From NCBI GenBank assembly GCA_019925095.2, contig CM034408.1, forward strand, positions 248,001 to 312,000: 64,000 nucleotides of DNA, read 5' to 3'. This document shows positions 11,331 to 22,630 of this stretch, piece after piece. Each line of letters begins with the position of its first letter. Position 1 is the stretch's first letter. A program made the translations under genes and the position numbers. Below the pieces are notes generated by a model that searched no databases, was not told the DNA's origin, and was given only the letters and a program-made list of their open reading frames with translations. This stretch comes from Dendrolimus kikuchii. Lineage: Eukaryota; Arthropoda; Insecta; Lepidoptera; Lasiocampidae.

Positions 11331-11840
11331 CATACATACATACATAACTTCACGCCAGTTCCCTTGCGGGGTAGGCTCGAGCAACAGAGCGCCATTTAGG
11401 CTTATTCTTACACACCTCACTTACTTCCTTGACATTCATAACTCTTGTCATGCACACTCGTCTGTTCTTAAGGCTCCTGACATCACCCTCCGCTAGTACA
11501 CGATCAATTTGATCATGGAAGGTGTGTCGTGGCCTTCCGCGACTTCTGCATCCATCCACTTTTGCATTGTATATCTGTTTAGTCATTCTTTCATCATGCA
11601 CTCTCTTTCAGAGCAACTCTCTTTCTTACTTCGGTATTACGACCGCGGTCCGCGAGCGTCACTCCGCAGATTTTGCGCAGTGCTCGCATCTCGACCGCGT
11701 TTACTCTACTTTCATGCTCTCTCTTCCATACCCAACTCTCGCTTCCATACGTGGGCGTAGGTACCAGCACCGCGTTGTGTATGGCGAGCTGGGCCTTCTG
11801 GCTGAGGTTCTTAGCGCCTAGAAGTTTACCTAACTACCTA
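11331..11840 (-). mobile_element. TATG-LINE fragment, longest copy (510 bp), 12 bp duplication
   Basis: It reaches furthest upstream into the ORF, through a minus-strand stretch that includes KLLGAKNLSQKAQLAIHNAV. A block between MHDER and VALKE is deleted. It is flanked by ATTATTGATTTA at 11319-11330 and 11841-11852. Confidence 0.9.
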
Positions 11841-11852
11841 ATTATTGATTTA

Positions 11853-12224
11853 ATAAAACTATTTTGGTCTCCACTATCTTTCAGCATGAAAGTTTGCATA
11901 CTGAATGAAAATTATTATTCTCTAAGAATGGCGACCTTTCAAAATGAATATGGTTTCCCATGTTTTTCATGTTATGTTAAATCTGATGCCAAAACGTTAA
12001 GCGAAATGCAACTGCGTCTCGTCCCTTGCTTTTCCGGCAACCCAGCTGTCTTTGTTAGGGTTGTTACACACCAGTGTTAATTTATATTATATATCTATAC
12101 ATATAATAAAACTGCAGAGGTCGAATTTCTCTGCAATAAAAAAAAATGCTAAAAACCGAGTCAGGGGGATGTAAGAAGTAAAATATAATTAATTTATCTT
12201 AAGGAACGTTTTCAATATTTCAAT
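11853..12224. other. No feature recognised
   Basis: The 135-residue frame at 11673-12080 is half antisense LINE and half unremarkable sequence, so I do not call a gene. Confidence 0.5.
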
Positions 12225-12415
12225 GTGATTCAGGAGAAATTCCTCAGGTCATCAGTGAATATGAGACTAGAGACACCGCTCAATACAACCCGGTTTTATA
12301 ATCACTCTTTCAGTGTTCAAGCTGTCCAATTATAGAACATGCTTCCAGTGGAAGTAAGGCAAGCCCAATCTATATCCGCCTTTAATAGACTTGTTAAGGA
12401 TTACTATCTCAAAGT
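12225..12415 (+). pseudogene. LINE reverse transcriptase C-terminal remnant (different family)
   Basis: The reading FSVQAVQL-stop-NMLPVEVRQAQS and then ISAFNRLVKDYYLKV matches the usual '..LWN.LP..VR.A.S...F...V' ending of LINE ORF2. The expected Trp is a TAG stop. Confidence 0.75.
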
Positions 12416-12645
12416 ATAATTTGTGTTCTTATTATTGTACGTATCTTTATGCTATTTATGGAATTAATATCATATGTATTGCTTTTAATAGACGATATAT
12501 ATGTGTGTGCGTGTGTGTGTGTATGGATATATTTATATATATGTATGTTTATATATATATGATATTACTATGCTTTATGTACTTAATCATGTGTATATAA
12601 ATCTTTATGTATATTTATATAATAATATTAACGTTTCTGTTGTTT

Positions 12646-12961
12646 AGTTTTTTTTTTATTGCACGAGCACAGCAGACAGGCAGACGACCCACTTGATGGA
12701 AAGCGGTTACCATCGCCTATGGACATTTGGAACACCAAAGGTGCTACAAATGTCCTGCTGCTCTCTTAAGGGAAACTGGAACCTGGTCACTAATGCCGGA
12801 ACACAACGCAAGGTTGTTATGGCGGCATACTCTAGACCAGGGGTGGTCGCCATCCAGTCGAGCAAATCCCCTACCACCTGGCTGTGGGTTGTTTTGTCGC
12901 CTCAACAACAGGCCGCCCGGCCGCAGGAAATTGTATTCTTTCTCCGTTCCTGCACGGATAG
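12646..12961 (-). mobile_element. GCAG-SINE, full length, antisense to the gene
   Basis: T tract at 12647-12660, body, and 5' end CACGGAT at 12955-12961. Its 3' splice-like motif is mutated to TTGCACG, unlike the other antisense copies. Confidence 0.88.
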
Positions 12962-13015
12962 AATATTTATAATTTAGTTTATTTATAATAAGTTAAGTTT
13001 TTATATATTGTATTA

Positions 13016-13109
13016 TCTATACTAATATAAAAACTACAGGACCGATTTAAAAAAATAATAATAATATTAATATATAAAATATGTGACACTTTTAAAATAT
13101 TGTGCAGCA
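13016..13109 (+). repeat. Helitron 5' end fragment and AT-rich tract
   Basis: TCTATACTAATATAAAAACT at 13016 looks like a Helitron 5' terminus. The body is lost after about 40 bases. Confidence 0.45.
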
Positions 13110-13270
13110 AACCCTGCCTTAGCTTTTGTGCTATATTTCTCTCTCCATCCCAAGGTTGTCTGGAAGAGATCGCTGTCAGCGATAAGACCGCCATTTCTAC
13201 CTAATTCTAAGCTGTTTTTGTGTATTATTTTATTGAACAATAAAGTATATTCCACCCTTTGTAAACAATT
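13110..13270 (+). repeat. LINE 3' UTR remnant
   Basis: It contains GGTTGTCTGGAAGAGATCGC and GCGATAAGACCGCC and ends CAATAAAGTATATT. This is a common lepidopteran LINE 3' end; the inverted copy is at 17464-17600. Confidence 0.65.
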
Positions 13271-13356
13271 ACAGTAGTAGTAGTTTATCAGTTTTAATGG
13301 TGTACAAATTTTAAAGTACAAAACAAATTTATAGAAAACTTAAAAACAAAAAAAAA

Positions 13357-14050
13357 ACCGACTTCAAAAACTAAAAAGTACAAAATAACTTATTTCAAAA
13401 GCTATTATTATTATTATTAATATATATTATCAAAAACATCTTGAAGTCGGTGCAAGGTAAAACATAAAAATGACTATATTTTGAAAATTACTAAGCACCG
13501 ACTTTATGATGTTTTAGATAATATATATTAATAATAATAGCTTTAGAAATAAGTTATTTTATACTATGTACTATGTCAGGAGCCTTAAGAACAGACGAGC
13601 GTGCATGACAAGAATTATGAATGTCAAATAAGCAAGTGAGGTGTGTAAGAATGGGCCTAAATGGCGCTCTGTTGTTCGTGCCTACCCCCGCAAGGGAACT
13701 GGCGTGAAGTTATGTATGTATGTATGTTATTTTATACTTTTTAGTTTTTGAAGTCGGTTTTTTAAACTAAGTTTTTTTGTAACTTTTTAGCGTCTAGCTA
13801 TGTATGGGTAGACCTACGAAAGGTGCCGCGCTCCTTAAAAAATATAGGTCCCAAGAAACGGGAACAAAAAAATGTTCGTAAAATGAAAACTACTGGGCCA
13901 AACTATGTCAAATTTTTAGGGGACCAAATGGCAGCTCGAACAAAAAAAGAATCACGTAAATCGGATCATAAATCTCGGAGTAATCGGTGAACATACATAA
14001 AAAAAAGATCCCGACGAATTAAGAACCTCCTCCTTTTTTTGAAGTCGGTT
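13357..14050 (-). mobile_element. ACCGACTTC foldback element, copy 1, with nested LINE
   Basis: It starts ACCGACTTCAAAAACTAAA and ends TTTTTTTGAAGTCGGT. The first part is a long palindrome and the rest holds the single-copy segment (TAGGTCCCAAGAAACGGGAA). About 530 bp remain without the nested LINE. Confidence 0.8.
13565..13725 (+). mobile_element. TATG-LINE fragment inside the foldback element, 12 bp duplication
   Basis: It begins inside VRSLKNRRACM and ends in (TATG)n. It is flanked by GTTATTTTATAC at 13553-13564 and 13726-13737, a sequence within the foldback arm. Confidence 0.92.
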
Positions 14051-14511
14051 AAAAACAATGCAATGTGGAAAAAATACAAAAGATCCAAAATAAGTCTCGA
14101 CAACCCTACTCCAGTCTCCCCAATGCAGTGGCGCGCAGGGGTGGCCGGTCTATGTTCCCCGCCGTCCTTTATTCCGGTCCGCGTCTAAATATGAAAGTAA
14201 TGTCGCCAATTGTTTGTGATATCTGCCACGATGGGGGAATCTTGAGTTATTTCTTACATAAAAACGACATAATTTTTCACGTGAAATAATAAAAGGGACC
14301 ATGGTTTATGTTATCTGATGACGTAATAGAGGGACGGTCGAGGGGTATTTTCATTAAATTTATTCAGCTTTTTACATATTCTGCAGTCAAATATGTCAAG
14401 ATTTGTTCTTTTATCAATTTTTATTTCTTAATTTTTTAACATTTGGTTTTTAAATGAAATATTTGTCTGAATAATGAATTTGAATAAGCTTTTTTAAAAA
14501 AGGTTTTTAAA
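14051..14511. other. No feature recognised
   Basis: It has a moderately GC-rich patch at 14120-14180 with no splice-bounded frame. The rest is AT-rich. Confidence 0.45.
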
Positions 14512-14815
14512 TACAAGCTTTTGAGATCCTGGATATCATATAGCAGCAGAGTGCTAGCCGAGACAATTAAAACGAGCCCAAACACGACGGGTCTATCTTG
14601 TTTAGTACAGGAGTTCCTATGACCACCTTCCGACTCCATCATCAGATCAGCTCCATGGTACCATATTATTGCATTGTCACGCGATATGTGTGCAAAATTT
14701 TAGCTCAATCGGAAACCGGGAAGTTGGTCAAATTTAACTTGCAAGATTCCACCCGAACTTACATACATACATACATACATAGGTACATCCATTGTAAGTT
14801 AAATAAAAGCTTGTA
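14512..14815. mobile_element. TIR element 'TACAAGCTTTT', copy 1
   Basis: Left TACAAGCTTTTGAGATCCTG and right AAAAGCTTGTA are inverted. Internally it has CCAAACACGACGGGTCTATC and a TACA microsatellite. It is about 304 bp with no coding capacity. Confidence 0.7.
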
Positions 14816-15063
14816 AAAAGAGAAAAAATCAAGTGTTCCAAGTGGAACAACTACAGATTTCGAAAATGTAAGTATTAGAAATATTGTTTTCCTAACTACT
14901 AATCGGAATTTAATGAAACTACGCATAGCTGGTATGTATTAATTGGTCAACATTTAGAAAATTGTAATCCTGATAAAAGACTTATGGTAACGCAAACGAA
15001 GTTTCGTTGGCGCAGGTTAGCCATAAAAGATAATAGGTATAAATGTAACAGTGAGTTTGTATA

Positions 15064-15264
15064 TCTATACTAATATTATAAAGAGATAAAGTTTGTTAGT
15101 TTGTGACGTTGTAGGGGGTAATCTCTGGATCTACTAAACCGATTTTAAAAATTCTTTTACTATTCGAAAGCTACGTTAACAGGGAGTGTCATAGGCTATA
15201 TAACATGACGCTATATACCACGGGAGCGGGACAGACCGCGGGTGAATCCGCGCCGGGCCGCTAG
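15064..15264 (+). mobile_element. Non-autonomous Helitron, 201 bp
   Basis: TCTATACTAATATTATAAAG to GCCGGGCCGCTAG, followed by T. A GC-rich segment that could fold lies just before the CTAG end. Confidence 0.85.
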
Positions 15265-15566
15265 TAATATTATAGATAACTCTTTATTGTCATAATTAAG
15301 ATATTAATTTTGTCTATATTCTGTTAGCTGCATCTCCATTAATTCCTAATAAAGAAATAATTTAATATATTAATATGATAAAAAACAAAGTTGTAAATAA
15401 ACAACAAAAATCAAATCTTTTTTCTGCAAAGGATTGTGAGATAAGTTTATTAATTTTTGATTTATAAACAAGTTTACTCCTAGGATAAACACAACGCATT
15501 TCAGAAAATGCATTTAGATTCGGCTGTTTCATAATTTTATTATTGATTTTTAGTTATTGAAGCTTT
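15265..15566. other. AT-rich, nothing recognised
   Basis: A/T runs only. Confidence 0.55.
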
Positions 15567-15877
15567 TTTTTATTGCAGGAGATCAGCAGACAGGCAGACG
15601 GCCCACTTGATGAAAAGCGGTTACCATCGCCTATGGACATTTGCAACACCAAAGGTGCTACAAATGCGCTGCTGCTCTCTTAATGGAGATTGGAACCTGG
15701 TCACTAATGCCGGAACACAACTCAAGGTTGCTATGGCGATATACTTTAGACCAGGGGTGGTAGCCATCCAGTTGGGCAAATGCCTTACCACCTGGCTTTG
15801 GGTTGTTAAGTCGCCTCTTACGACAGGCCGCCCGGCCGCAGGAAATTGTATTCTTTCTCCGTTCCTGCACGGATAGC
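15567..15877 (-). mobile_element. GCAG-SINE, full length, antisense to the gene
   Basis: T tract then TATTGCAG|GAG (CAG at 15576-15578). The 5' end CACGGATAG is at 15869-15877. Confidence 0.88.
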
Positions 15878-16410
15878 AAATATTATAATATATAATTTTT
15901 TATAACAAAATATGTCATAGAATTGATTCTTAGGTTCTTTAAAAATATATCTTAGATTAGAAATGTTTGAAAACGTTTTTTGAATTCTACTTTCAAGCAA
16001 TCAATTCCTCGATCAGCGAGTCTTGCCACGTGTGACCAGCCCCTCCCTTTGCGCCCTAATCAAGGAATTGTTCCCTATCAATTTTATATCGGACAGAAAT
16101 ATTTGAGTGGCCAATCTCCATCGGGGGGCCCGTCGTCCCTTCAACTCGGACCTGACTTGAATTATAAGCGAAACGCCCTCGCAACCGCTGACGGTTCACT
16201 CGCGAGCTTAACATTTAACAATTCAAACAGATATTGTTTCTTCTTTTAAGGAGCTACCTTCATGAAATTTGACATCTCCCTCATTACCACGTCTTTGAAA
16301 AAATTAAAAATATAAATTATCATAATTTGCTTACAACAAGTCTGTATTAGATAAATCTTAAGAATAAAGTTACAAATGTTTCATAAAAAAAAAATATTTA
16401 GACAAGTTTT
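15878..16410. other. Unassigned sequence
   Basis: 16000-16210 is more balanced in composition, with an 89-residue frame (15980-16249). I recognise no family and see no splice signals. Confidence 0.4.
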
Positions 16411-16841
16411 ACATACATACATAACTTCACGCCAGTTCCCTTGCAGGGTAGGCACGAACAACAGAGCGCCATTCAGGCTTATTCTTACACACCTCACTTG
16501 CTTCTTTGACATTCATAACACTTGTCATGCACGCTGGTCTGTTCTTAAGGCTCCTGACATCACCCTCCGCTAGTACACGATCAATTTGATCATGGAAGGT
16601 GTGTCGTGGCCTTCCACGACTTCTGCATCCATCCACTTTTGCATTGTATATCTGTTTAGTCATTCTTTCCACATGTCCGAACCACCGGAGCATTCCTTTC
16701 CTTACCTTCACCCCGACACTCTCTTTCAGACCAACTCTCTTTCTTACTTCGGTATTACGAACGCGGTCCGCGAGCGTCACTCCGCAGATTTTACGTTTAC
16801 TCTACTTTCATGCTCTCTCTTCCATACCCAATTCTCGCTCA
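16411..16841 (-). mobile_element. TATG-LINE fragment, 431 bp
   Basis: The minus strand reads TLADRVRNTEVRKRVGLKES, then VGVKVRKGMLRWFGHVERM and on to ARELA. It carries a deletion of HDER relative to other copies and a second deletion further upstream. No clear duplication was seen. Confidence 0.88.
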
Positions 16842-16900
16842 ATTAAATCAGTGTAAAAACTAAAACTGTAGTACAGTTTTAATATAGGAGGGAAGGGTAA

Positions 16901-17383
16901 AGGTTTGGTCAAACAGCGGACGGGGCGGGACGGCGACGCAACGCTGGCGGGACGTGAAGAGTTGTAATATATTAGTTAATGTAGAATATGTCGTATAGAG
17001 CCGTCGCGGTCACGTCACGTCGGCGCCGCGTTCGGCGGGAATGCAATACGAGTGCGGCGGGACGGAGCGCGATCGCGACGTGAGCGTGACGATCTTTTTG
17101 TATTTTATGGATTTTCATCTGAGTAGTCAAATAGACAGCGCGACGGGAGCACGTCGCGTTCAACGTGACGCCAATTTTGTATGTATTTACAAAAATGAAC
17201 GAGACTCTTTTCGAAAGGCTCGAGAAATCGCGCCGAGTGCGACGGGTCGGCCGACGCGATGCTAGCGGGATAATCACGCGCGCAGCGTGACATCCACGCC
17301 GCGATGCCGTCCCGCTAGCGTCGCTTCGCCGTCCCGCCAGCGTCGCTTCGCCGTCCCGTCCCGTTCGCTGTTTGACCAAACCT
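16901..17383. mobile_element. GC-rich TIR element flanked by TAA (PIF/Harbinger-like MITE)
   Basis: The ends AGGTTTGGTCAAACAGCG and, inverted, CGCTGTTTGACCAAACCT extend to TIRs of about 50 bp with few mismatches. TAA on both sides (16898-16900, 17384-17386) is the TWA duplication of PIF/Harbinger. It is 483 bp, far richer in CG dinucleotides than its surroundings, and has a 22-base direct repeat near the right end (17311-17354). No transposase. Confidence 0.82.
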
Positions 17384-17463
17384 TAAAATGTACGAAATAC
17401 CAAACCCAACGAGCGCTGTAATGACACTGATTTAATTATTGAAAATATATGAATATAAATGAA

Positions 17464-17600
17464 TGAATGAATGAATGAAAACTCTTTATTGTTCACTATA
17501 AGTTAAACCTAGATATTTATTACAAACATATTTAAATTAGAACAATGGGCGGCCTTATCGCTTATAGCGATCTCTTCCAGGCAACCCGGTATAATAAATG
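17464..17600 (-). repeat. LINE 3' end with (TGAA)n tail
   Basis: The minus strand ends in TTCATTCATTCATT. It contains the complement of GGGCGGCCTTATCGC and AGCGATCTCTTCCAGGCAAC. This is the same 3' UTR family as 13110-13270. Confidence 0.7.
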
Positions 17601-18097
17601 TGTTGCTAAGTATCAGGCCGCAGTTGTTTATTCATAAAATGCTGACTATTGTACAAAATTTGTACAGATTTAGTAAATTTTGTCAATTTATATCCACAAA
17701 AATATGGTAATACTCGAGCGAGATTGCGATCTCCATGTAGATAGCTCTTTAAATAGCTTTTGATGTACAAGTCATTTTTATGATATCGCAGTCAAATAAC
17801 AATGAGAGTGGATATTCATCGCTTCTATGGAACCCTTCAGTGTATGAGATCTGACACGCACTTGGCCGTTTTTTTAATTAAATACCGAAAAATATAATAA
17901 TAGCAATCCATGAACGTTTCACTAGAACGGAAGGTATACCCGCCATGCGAGTGCAAGGCGGCTTGGCGGGTTTCACACATCGCTTATCTCGATGTGAAAG
18001 ATTCATCTCGGTGTTATCTTTCAACGTTAGCACGTGGTAATTATAATAATATGCACATTAGAAAACCATCTACTGAAAAGCATTCACCATGAATAGT
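17601..18097. other. No feature recognised
   Basis: Mixed AT-rich sequence. The 60-residue frame at 17910 has no support. Confidence 0.45.
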
Positions 18098-18170
18098 TTC
18101 CGGCCGGGATTCGAACCCGCGCCGAAGTGGCTACGACGACGAACCAATGTAACAACGGTATACGCTTCGT
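18098..18170 (-). repeat. tRNA-like sequence with perfect B box
   Basis: The minus strand reads CGGGTTCGAATCCCGG (centre 18106-18118), a strong T-arm/B-box. The upstream half does not form a convincing tRNA, so it is probably a SINE head. Confidence 0.45.
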
Positions 18171-18416
18171 CAATAAAATTCCCAATGAAGTGTTGGAGCT
18201 GCCTTTCATTAAATTTAAAGCTTAATTAAAAAGTACCTTGCGTAAAAAGGAATAACATTATTGAAGAATATTTCAATGACAAAACTGCATTTACATACAT
18301 ACATACACACATACATATTTACATTTGCAATACATGTAAGGAATCTATTGAGATTTCTGGCAGTATGAATTCCTAGATGTCACTATTGCGACGGTGACAA
18401 TATTTTTGATTGTTAC

Positions 18417-19562
18417 AACTCCATCCATTCTTTGAAAAGTCATTTTAATACAACTTGAACTCCATCCATTCTTTGAAAAGTAATTTTAATACAACTTGAA
18501 CTCCATCCATTCTTTGAAAAGTAATTTTAATACAACTTGAACTCCATCCATTCTTTGAAAAGTAATTTTAATACAACTTGAACTCCATCCATTCTTTGAA
18601 AAGTAATTTTAATACAACTTGAACTCCATCCATTCTTTGAAAAGTAATTTTAATACAACTTGAACTCCATCCATTCTTTGAAAAGTCATTTTAATACAAC
18701 TTGAACTCCATCCATTCTTTGAAAAGTAATTTTAATACAACTTGAACTCCATCCATTCTTTGAAAAGTCATTTTAATACAACTTGAACTCCATCCATTCT
18801 TTGAAAAGTAATTTTAATACAACTTGAACTCCATCCATTCTTTGAAAAGTCATTTTAATACAACTTGAACTCCATCCATTCTTTGAAAAGTAATTTTAAT
18901 ACAACTTGAACTCCATCCATTCTTTGAAAAGTCATTTTAATACAACTTGAACTCCATCCATTCTTTGAAAAGTAATTTTAATACAACTTGAACTCCATCC
19001 ATTCTTTGAAAAGTAATTTTAATACAACTTGAACTCCATCCATTCTTTGAAAAGTCATTTTAATACAACTTGAACTCCATCCATTCTTTGAAAAGTAATT
19101 TTAATACAACTTGAACTCCATCCATTCTTTGAAAAGTAATTTTAATACAACTTGAACTCCATCCATTCTTTGAAAAGTAATTTTAATACAACTTGAACTC
19201 CATCCATTCTTTGAAAAGTCATTTTAATACAACTTGAACTCCATCCATTCTTTGAAAAGTAATTTTAATACAACTTGAACTCCATCCATTCTTTGAAAAG
19301 TAATTTTAATACAACTTGAACTCCATCCATTCTTTGAAAAGTAATTTTAATACAACTTGAACTCCATCCATTCTTTGAAAAGTAATTTTAATACAACTTG
19401 AACTCCATCCATTCTTTAAAAGTAATTTTAATACAACTTGAACTCCATCCATTCTTTAAAAGTAATTTTAATACAACTTGAACTCCATCCATTCTTTGAA
19501 AAGTAATTTTAATACAACTTGCACTCCATCCATTCTTTGAAAAGTCATTTTAATACAACTTG
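18417..19562. repeat. Minisatellite: 28 units of 41 bp
   Basis: The unit starts AACTCCATCCATTCTTTG and ends TTTTAATACAACTTG. There are 26 units of 41 bp and two of 40 bp (units 25-26 lack one G). Units differ almost only at one base, AAGT[A/C]ATTTT. The C variant is in units 1, 7, 9, 11, 13, 16, 20 and 28. The near identity points to recent expansion. Confidence 0.97.
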
Positions 19563-19603
19563 TATATGTTTGAAAAAAGTCTGAGATAGATAAATAATTT
19601 CAT

Positions 19604-19913
19604 TCGTGCAGGAACGGAGAAAGAATACAATTTCCTGCGGCCAGTCGGCTTGTCGTAAGAGGCGACAAATCAACTCACAGCCAGGTGGTAGGGTTTTGCT
19701 CGATTGGTTGGCTACCACCCCTGGTCTAGAGTACGCCGCCATAACAACCTTGAGTTGTGTTTCGACATTAGTGACCAGGTTTCAGTCTCCCTTAAGAGAG
19801 CAGCAGTGCATGTGTAGCACCTTTGGTGTTGCAAATGTCCATAGGCGATGATAACCGTTTCTCATCAAGTCTGCTGAACTCATGCAACCAAAAAAAAAAA
19901 TAAAAAAAATAGC
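19604..19913 (+). mobile_element. GCAG-SINE, full length
   Basis: From TTCGTGCAGGAACGG to a long A-rich tail (AACCAAAAAAAAAATAAAAA). A small deletion removes GGGCCGTCTGCCT near the 3' end. Confidence 0.87.
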
Positions 19914-19972
19914 TAGACGTGTTGCTGTGGAGTTTCTTGCAGCTTCTTCTCTTTTATTAAGCAAATAGGAAG
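19911..19972 (-). repeat. Short dispersed repeat (ACACGTC...TTCTTGC type)
   Basis: It shares GCTAGACGTGTTGCTG..GAGTTTCTTGC with 47908-47990, and inverted with 43065-43140 and 53608-53688. Probably part of a LINE 3' UTR. Confidence 0.55.
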
Positions 19973-20477
19973 CGGATTTAAATGTTGTCTTACATATATG
20001 ACCTTCAAAAACTTTTGATTTTGAATATTTCATAATAAATATAAAACTGGATTCTAAACGTTCTAAATGGACACATTATTTGCTCTAGCAGTAAATATTA
20101 TAAAAAATATTACTTCGCTCTTATGCTAGCTTTACGCTTAGATCAGTCTGTTTGACTTTAATTTTACCGGGAATTTTAATATCGGGCCATATCCAGGGAT
20201 AATCCTGGAGAGGAGAGCGGGGCGAGAGGACGCGCACGGGTAATTTGTAGATGCGACGTGCGAGCGGTTAATTCGGCAACTTACACACGATGAATCCTAA
20301 TAACTTCGTGTGTAGACAGCTTTATGGGTGCTCAATATAATTTTATTTGTAGTTTGTTATATGTTTTATATACATTGAGTATCTCTCTCTTTCTTTCTTT
20401 TCTTCCATCTTCTCCCATTTATTTGGGGTCAGCACAGTATATGTATTTTCTTTTCATATTCATCTATTATATATATG

Positions 20478-20539
<62 letters not shown>

Positions 20540-20714
20540 AATTGTTATATTCCCAGCTTATGGCTCTATACAATGATATTTAGCACCTATTCAGCAATTA
20601 TAATCATACATATTGTTATATCTCGTGGTAACAATGAAAGAAAATATCACACTAAAACCTACACATCGAGATAACCGATGTGTCAAACCTGCCAATCCTG
20701 CTTGGACAAGCGTG
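19973..20714. other. AT-rich stretch with an (AT)n microsatellite at 20472-20536
   Basis: A G-rich patch at 20205-20270 and the (AT)n are the only structures. The 116-residue frame at 20324 runs through the microsatellite. Confidence 0.6.
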
Positions 20715-20782
20715 GCGCGGTTATACTGACCCTGTAAATGGGAGACCCGAGCCCAGCAGTGGGACGATTATGGGATGTAATT
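20715..20782 (+). repeat. LINE 3' terminal fragment (GCCCAGCAGTGGGACG)
   Basis: The string GAGACCCGAGCCCAGCAGTG followed by GGACGATTATGGG is a familiar lepidopteran LINE 3' end. A related copy is at about 61530-61590. Confidence 0.6.
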
Positions 20783-20791
20783 ATTATTTTA

Positions 20792-20951
20792 GAAGGTGAT
20801 GTCAGGAGCGTTAAGAACAGACGAGCGTGCATGACAAGAGTTATGAATGTCAAAGAAGCAAGTGAGGTGTGTAAGAATAAGCCCGAATGGCGCTCTGTTG
20901 TTCGTGCTTACCCCGCAAGGGAACTGGCGTGAAGTTATTTATGTATGTATG
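20792..20951 (+). mobile_element. TATG-LINE fragment, 160 bp, 9 bp duplication
   Basis: It begins in EGDVRSVKNRRACM and ends GAAGTTATTTATGTATGTAT. It is flanked by ATTATTTTA at 20783-20791 and 20952-20960. Confidence 0.9.
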
Positions 20952-21219
20952 ATTATTTTAAAGAAATTTTAGTTAAGGACTTATAATCGAATAATGTCGA
21001 TAGATTTATTGATTCGACAAAGTCGTGAGTGGATTCTTGTCGAAGCCATTTGCTATTCAGCTACCCTTTTATGACTACATGCGTTGGCGCGGGGCCATAA
21101 AATGCAGCGAATAACTATTATAGTAGCAGGTTGGGGGAAGTATACTATACTATACATAAAGAGCTGTGTGTTGCCAGCAACATTGTGTCAAATATCAAAA
21201 CGTTTTGTAACAATGTGGT

Positions 21220-21532
21220 TTTTTTTATTGTAGGAGTTCAGCAGACAGGCAGACGGCCCACTCGATGGAAAGCGGCTACCATCGCCTATGGACATTTGTA
21301 ACGTCAAAAGTGCTACAAATGCGCTGCTGCTGTCTTATGGGAGACTGGAACCTGGTCACTAATGCCGGAACACAACCTCAAGGCTGTTATGGTGGCATAC
21401 TCTAGACCAGGGGTGGTAGCCATTCCGTCGGGCAAATGCCCTACCACCTGGCTGTGGGTTGTTTTGTCGCCTCTTATGACAGGCCACCCCAACGCAGGAA
21501 ATTGTATTCTTTCTCCGTTCCTGCACGGATAA
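21220..21532 (-). mobile_element. GCAG-SINE, full length, antisense to the gene
   Basis: T tract then ATTGTAG|GAG (AG at 21232-21233), body, and 5' end CACGGATAA. The CAG is changed to TAG but an AG remains. Confidence 0.87.
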
Positions 21533-21539
21533 AATTTAT

Positions 21540-21665
21540 TCAAAGCGTGTTACTTCCTCGACAATTGCAACAAGAAAGTTCTAACCTTGGGGTGGGGTAT
21601 AGATATACGGCACCTTGATTTTAAGTATTTGGAGGGATGGCGGGGTAGAGGGGGAGGGTAGGGAC
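21540..21665 (-). repeat. Pyrimidine-rich dispersed repeat, inverted partner of 22485-22630
   Basis: The complement of GGTGGGGTATAGATATACGG and GGAGGGATGGCGGGGTAG matches 22500-22590 in inverted orientation, about 0.9 kb apart. Confidence 0.65.
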
Positions 21666-22125
21666 GAATACTCACCCGATTTTCAATTATGGACCTATGA
21701 TAAAGTGCAATATTATAATAATAATAAATACGAATTACAGAAGACGGAATCCACCACCATTTGTCTTGCAAGCCTACAAAAATAATACATCTTATTACAA
21801 CCCAATGAGCAAAATGTGTTGTCAGCGAAAATCCCAATTTAGATATATTTAATGGCAACACTAGAGAGTTTAAGCGATTGATTAGAACAATAAATTTCTC
21901 TGGCATATATTAATTCTTTTGTCATCAACAAACATATTTTATAGAATTTAAACTACTGTATGGTATACTATTATTTATGTAACGCTATATCTGTATTTTG
22001 AATTTTCTGTATTCACATGTTTAGGAATACGACTTAGATTTTAAAATTGTGTTAAAAATACTTAGATTTATTTCTGGTTGTATTCTGTTGTGTGAAATAA
22101 ATAAATTTAAAAAAATATACATATC
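21666..22125. other. No feature recognised
   Basis: AT-rich. The 118-residue minus-strand frame at 21550-21906 overlaps the repeat above and shows no family motif. Confidence 0.45.
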
Positions 22126-22138
22126 AGTGAAAAACATA

Positions 22139-22413
22139 CATACATAACTTCACGCCAGTTCCCTTGCGGGGTAGGCACGAACAACAGAGCGCCATTTAGG
22201 CTTATTCTTACACACCTCACTTGCTTCTTTGACATTCATAACTCTTGTCATGCACACTCGTCTGCTCTTACGGCTCCTGACATCACCTTCTGCTCGTACA
22301 CGATCAATTTGATCGTGGAAGGTGTGTCGTGGCCTTCCACGACTTCTGCATCCATCCACTTTTGCATTGTATATCTGTTTATTCATTCTTTCATTATGCA
22401 TTCTTTCCACCAA
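22139..22413 (-). mobile_element. TATG-LINE fragment, 275 bp, 13 bp duplication
   Basis: The minus strand reads VERMHNERMNKQIYNAKVDG...ARELA. It is flanked by AGTGAAAAACATA at 22126-22138 and 22414-22426. Confidence 0.92.
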
Positions 22414-22484
22414 AGTGAAAAACATAAGTGAGGTTATTTTTACAAAAACATTAATACTCAAGAACATACATTTTCTTGACATAG

Positions 22485-22630
22485 GGATTGCAGAAGGGGT
22501 AAGTATTCCTCCCTACCATCCCCCTCCACCCCTCCAAAAACTTGAAATCAATGTACCCTATATCTATACCGCTCCCTTTCAAATTCAAAAGTTCTTATTG
22601 AAAATAAGTTCCACTGGAGAACACTTTTTG
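22485..22630 (+). repeat. Pyrimidine-rich dispersed repeat
   Basis: GGATTGCAGAAGGGGTAAGT, then a C-rich tract, then CTATATCTATACCG and AAATAAGTTCCACTGGAGAA. Parts recur at 24590-24660 inside the TIR element and, inverted, at 48555-48625. Confidence 0.6.

Noticed and set aside
16972..17379. 135-residue Arg-rich minus-strand frame
   Set aside because: Lies wholly inside the GC-rich TIR element; GC bias removes stops. No transposase motif.
18417..19562. Regular array resembling CRISPR
   Set aside because: There are no distinct spacers: the whole 41 bp unit repeats. Eukaryotic minisatellite.
20324..20674. 116-residue hydrophobic frame suggesting a membrane protein
   Set aside because: Runs through an (AT)n microsatellite; Tyr/Ile repeats are an artefact.
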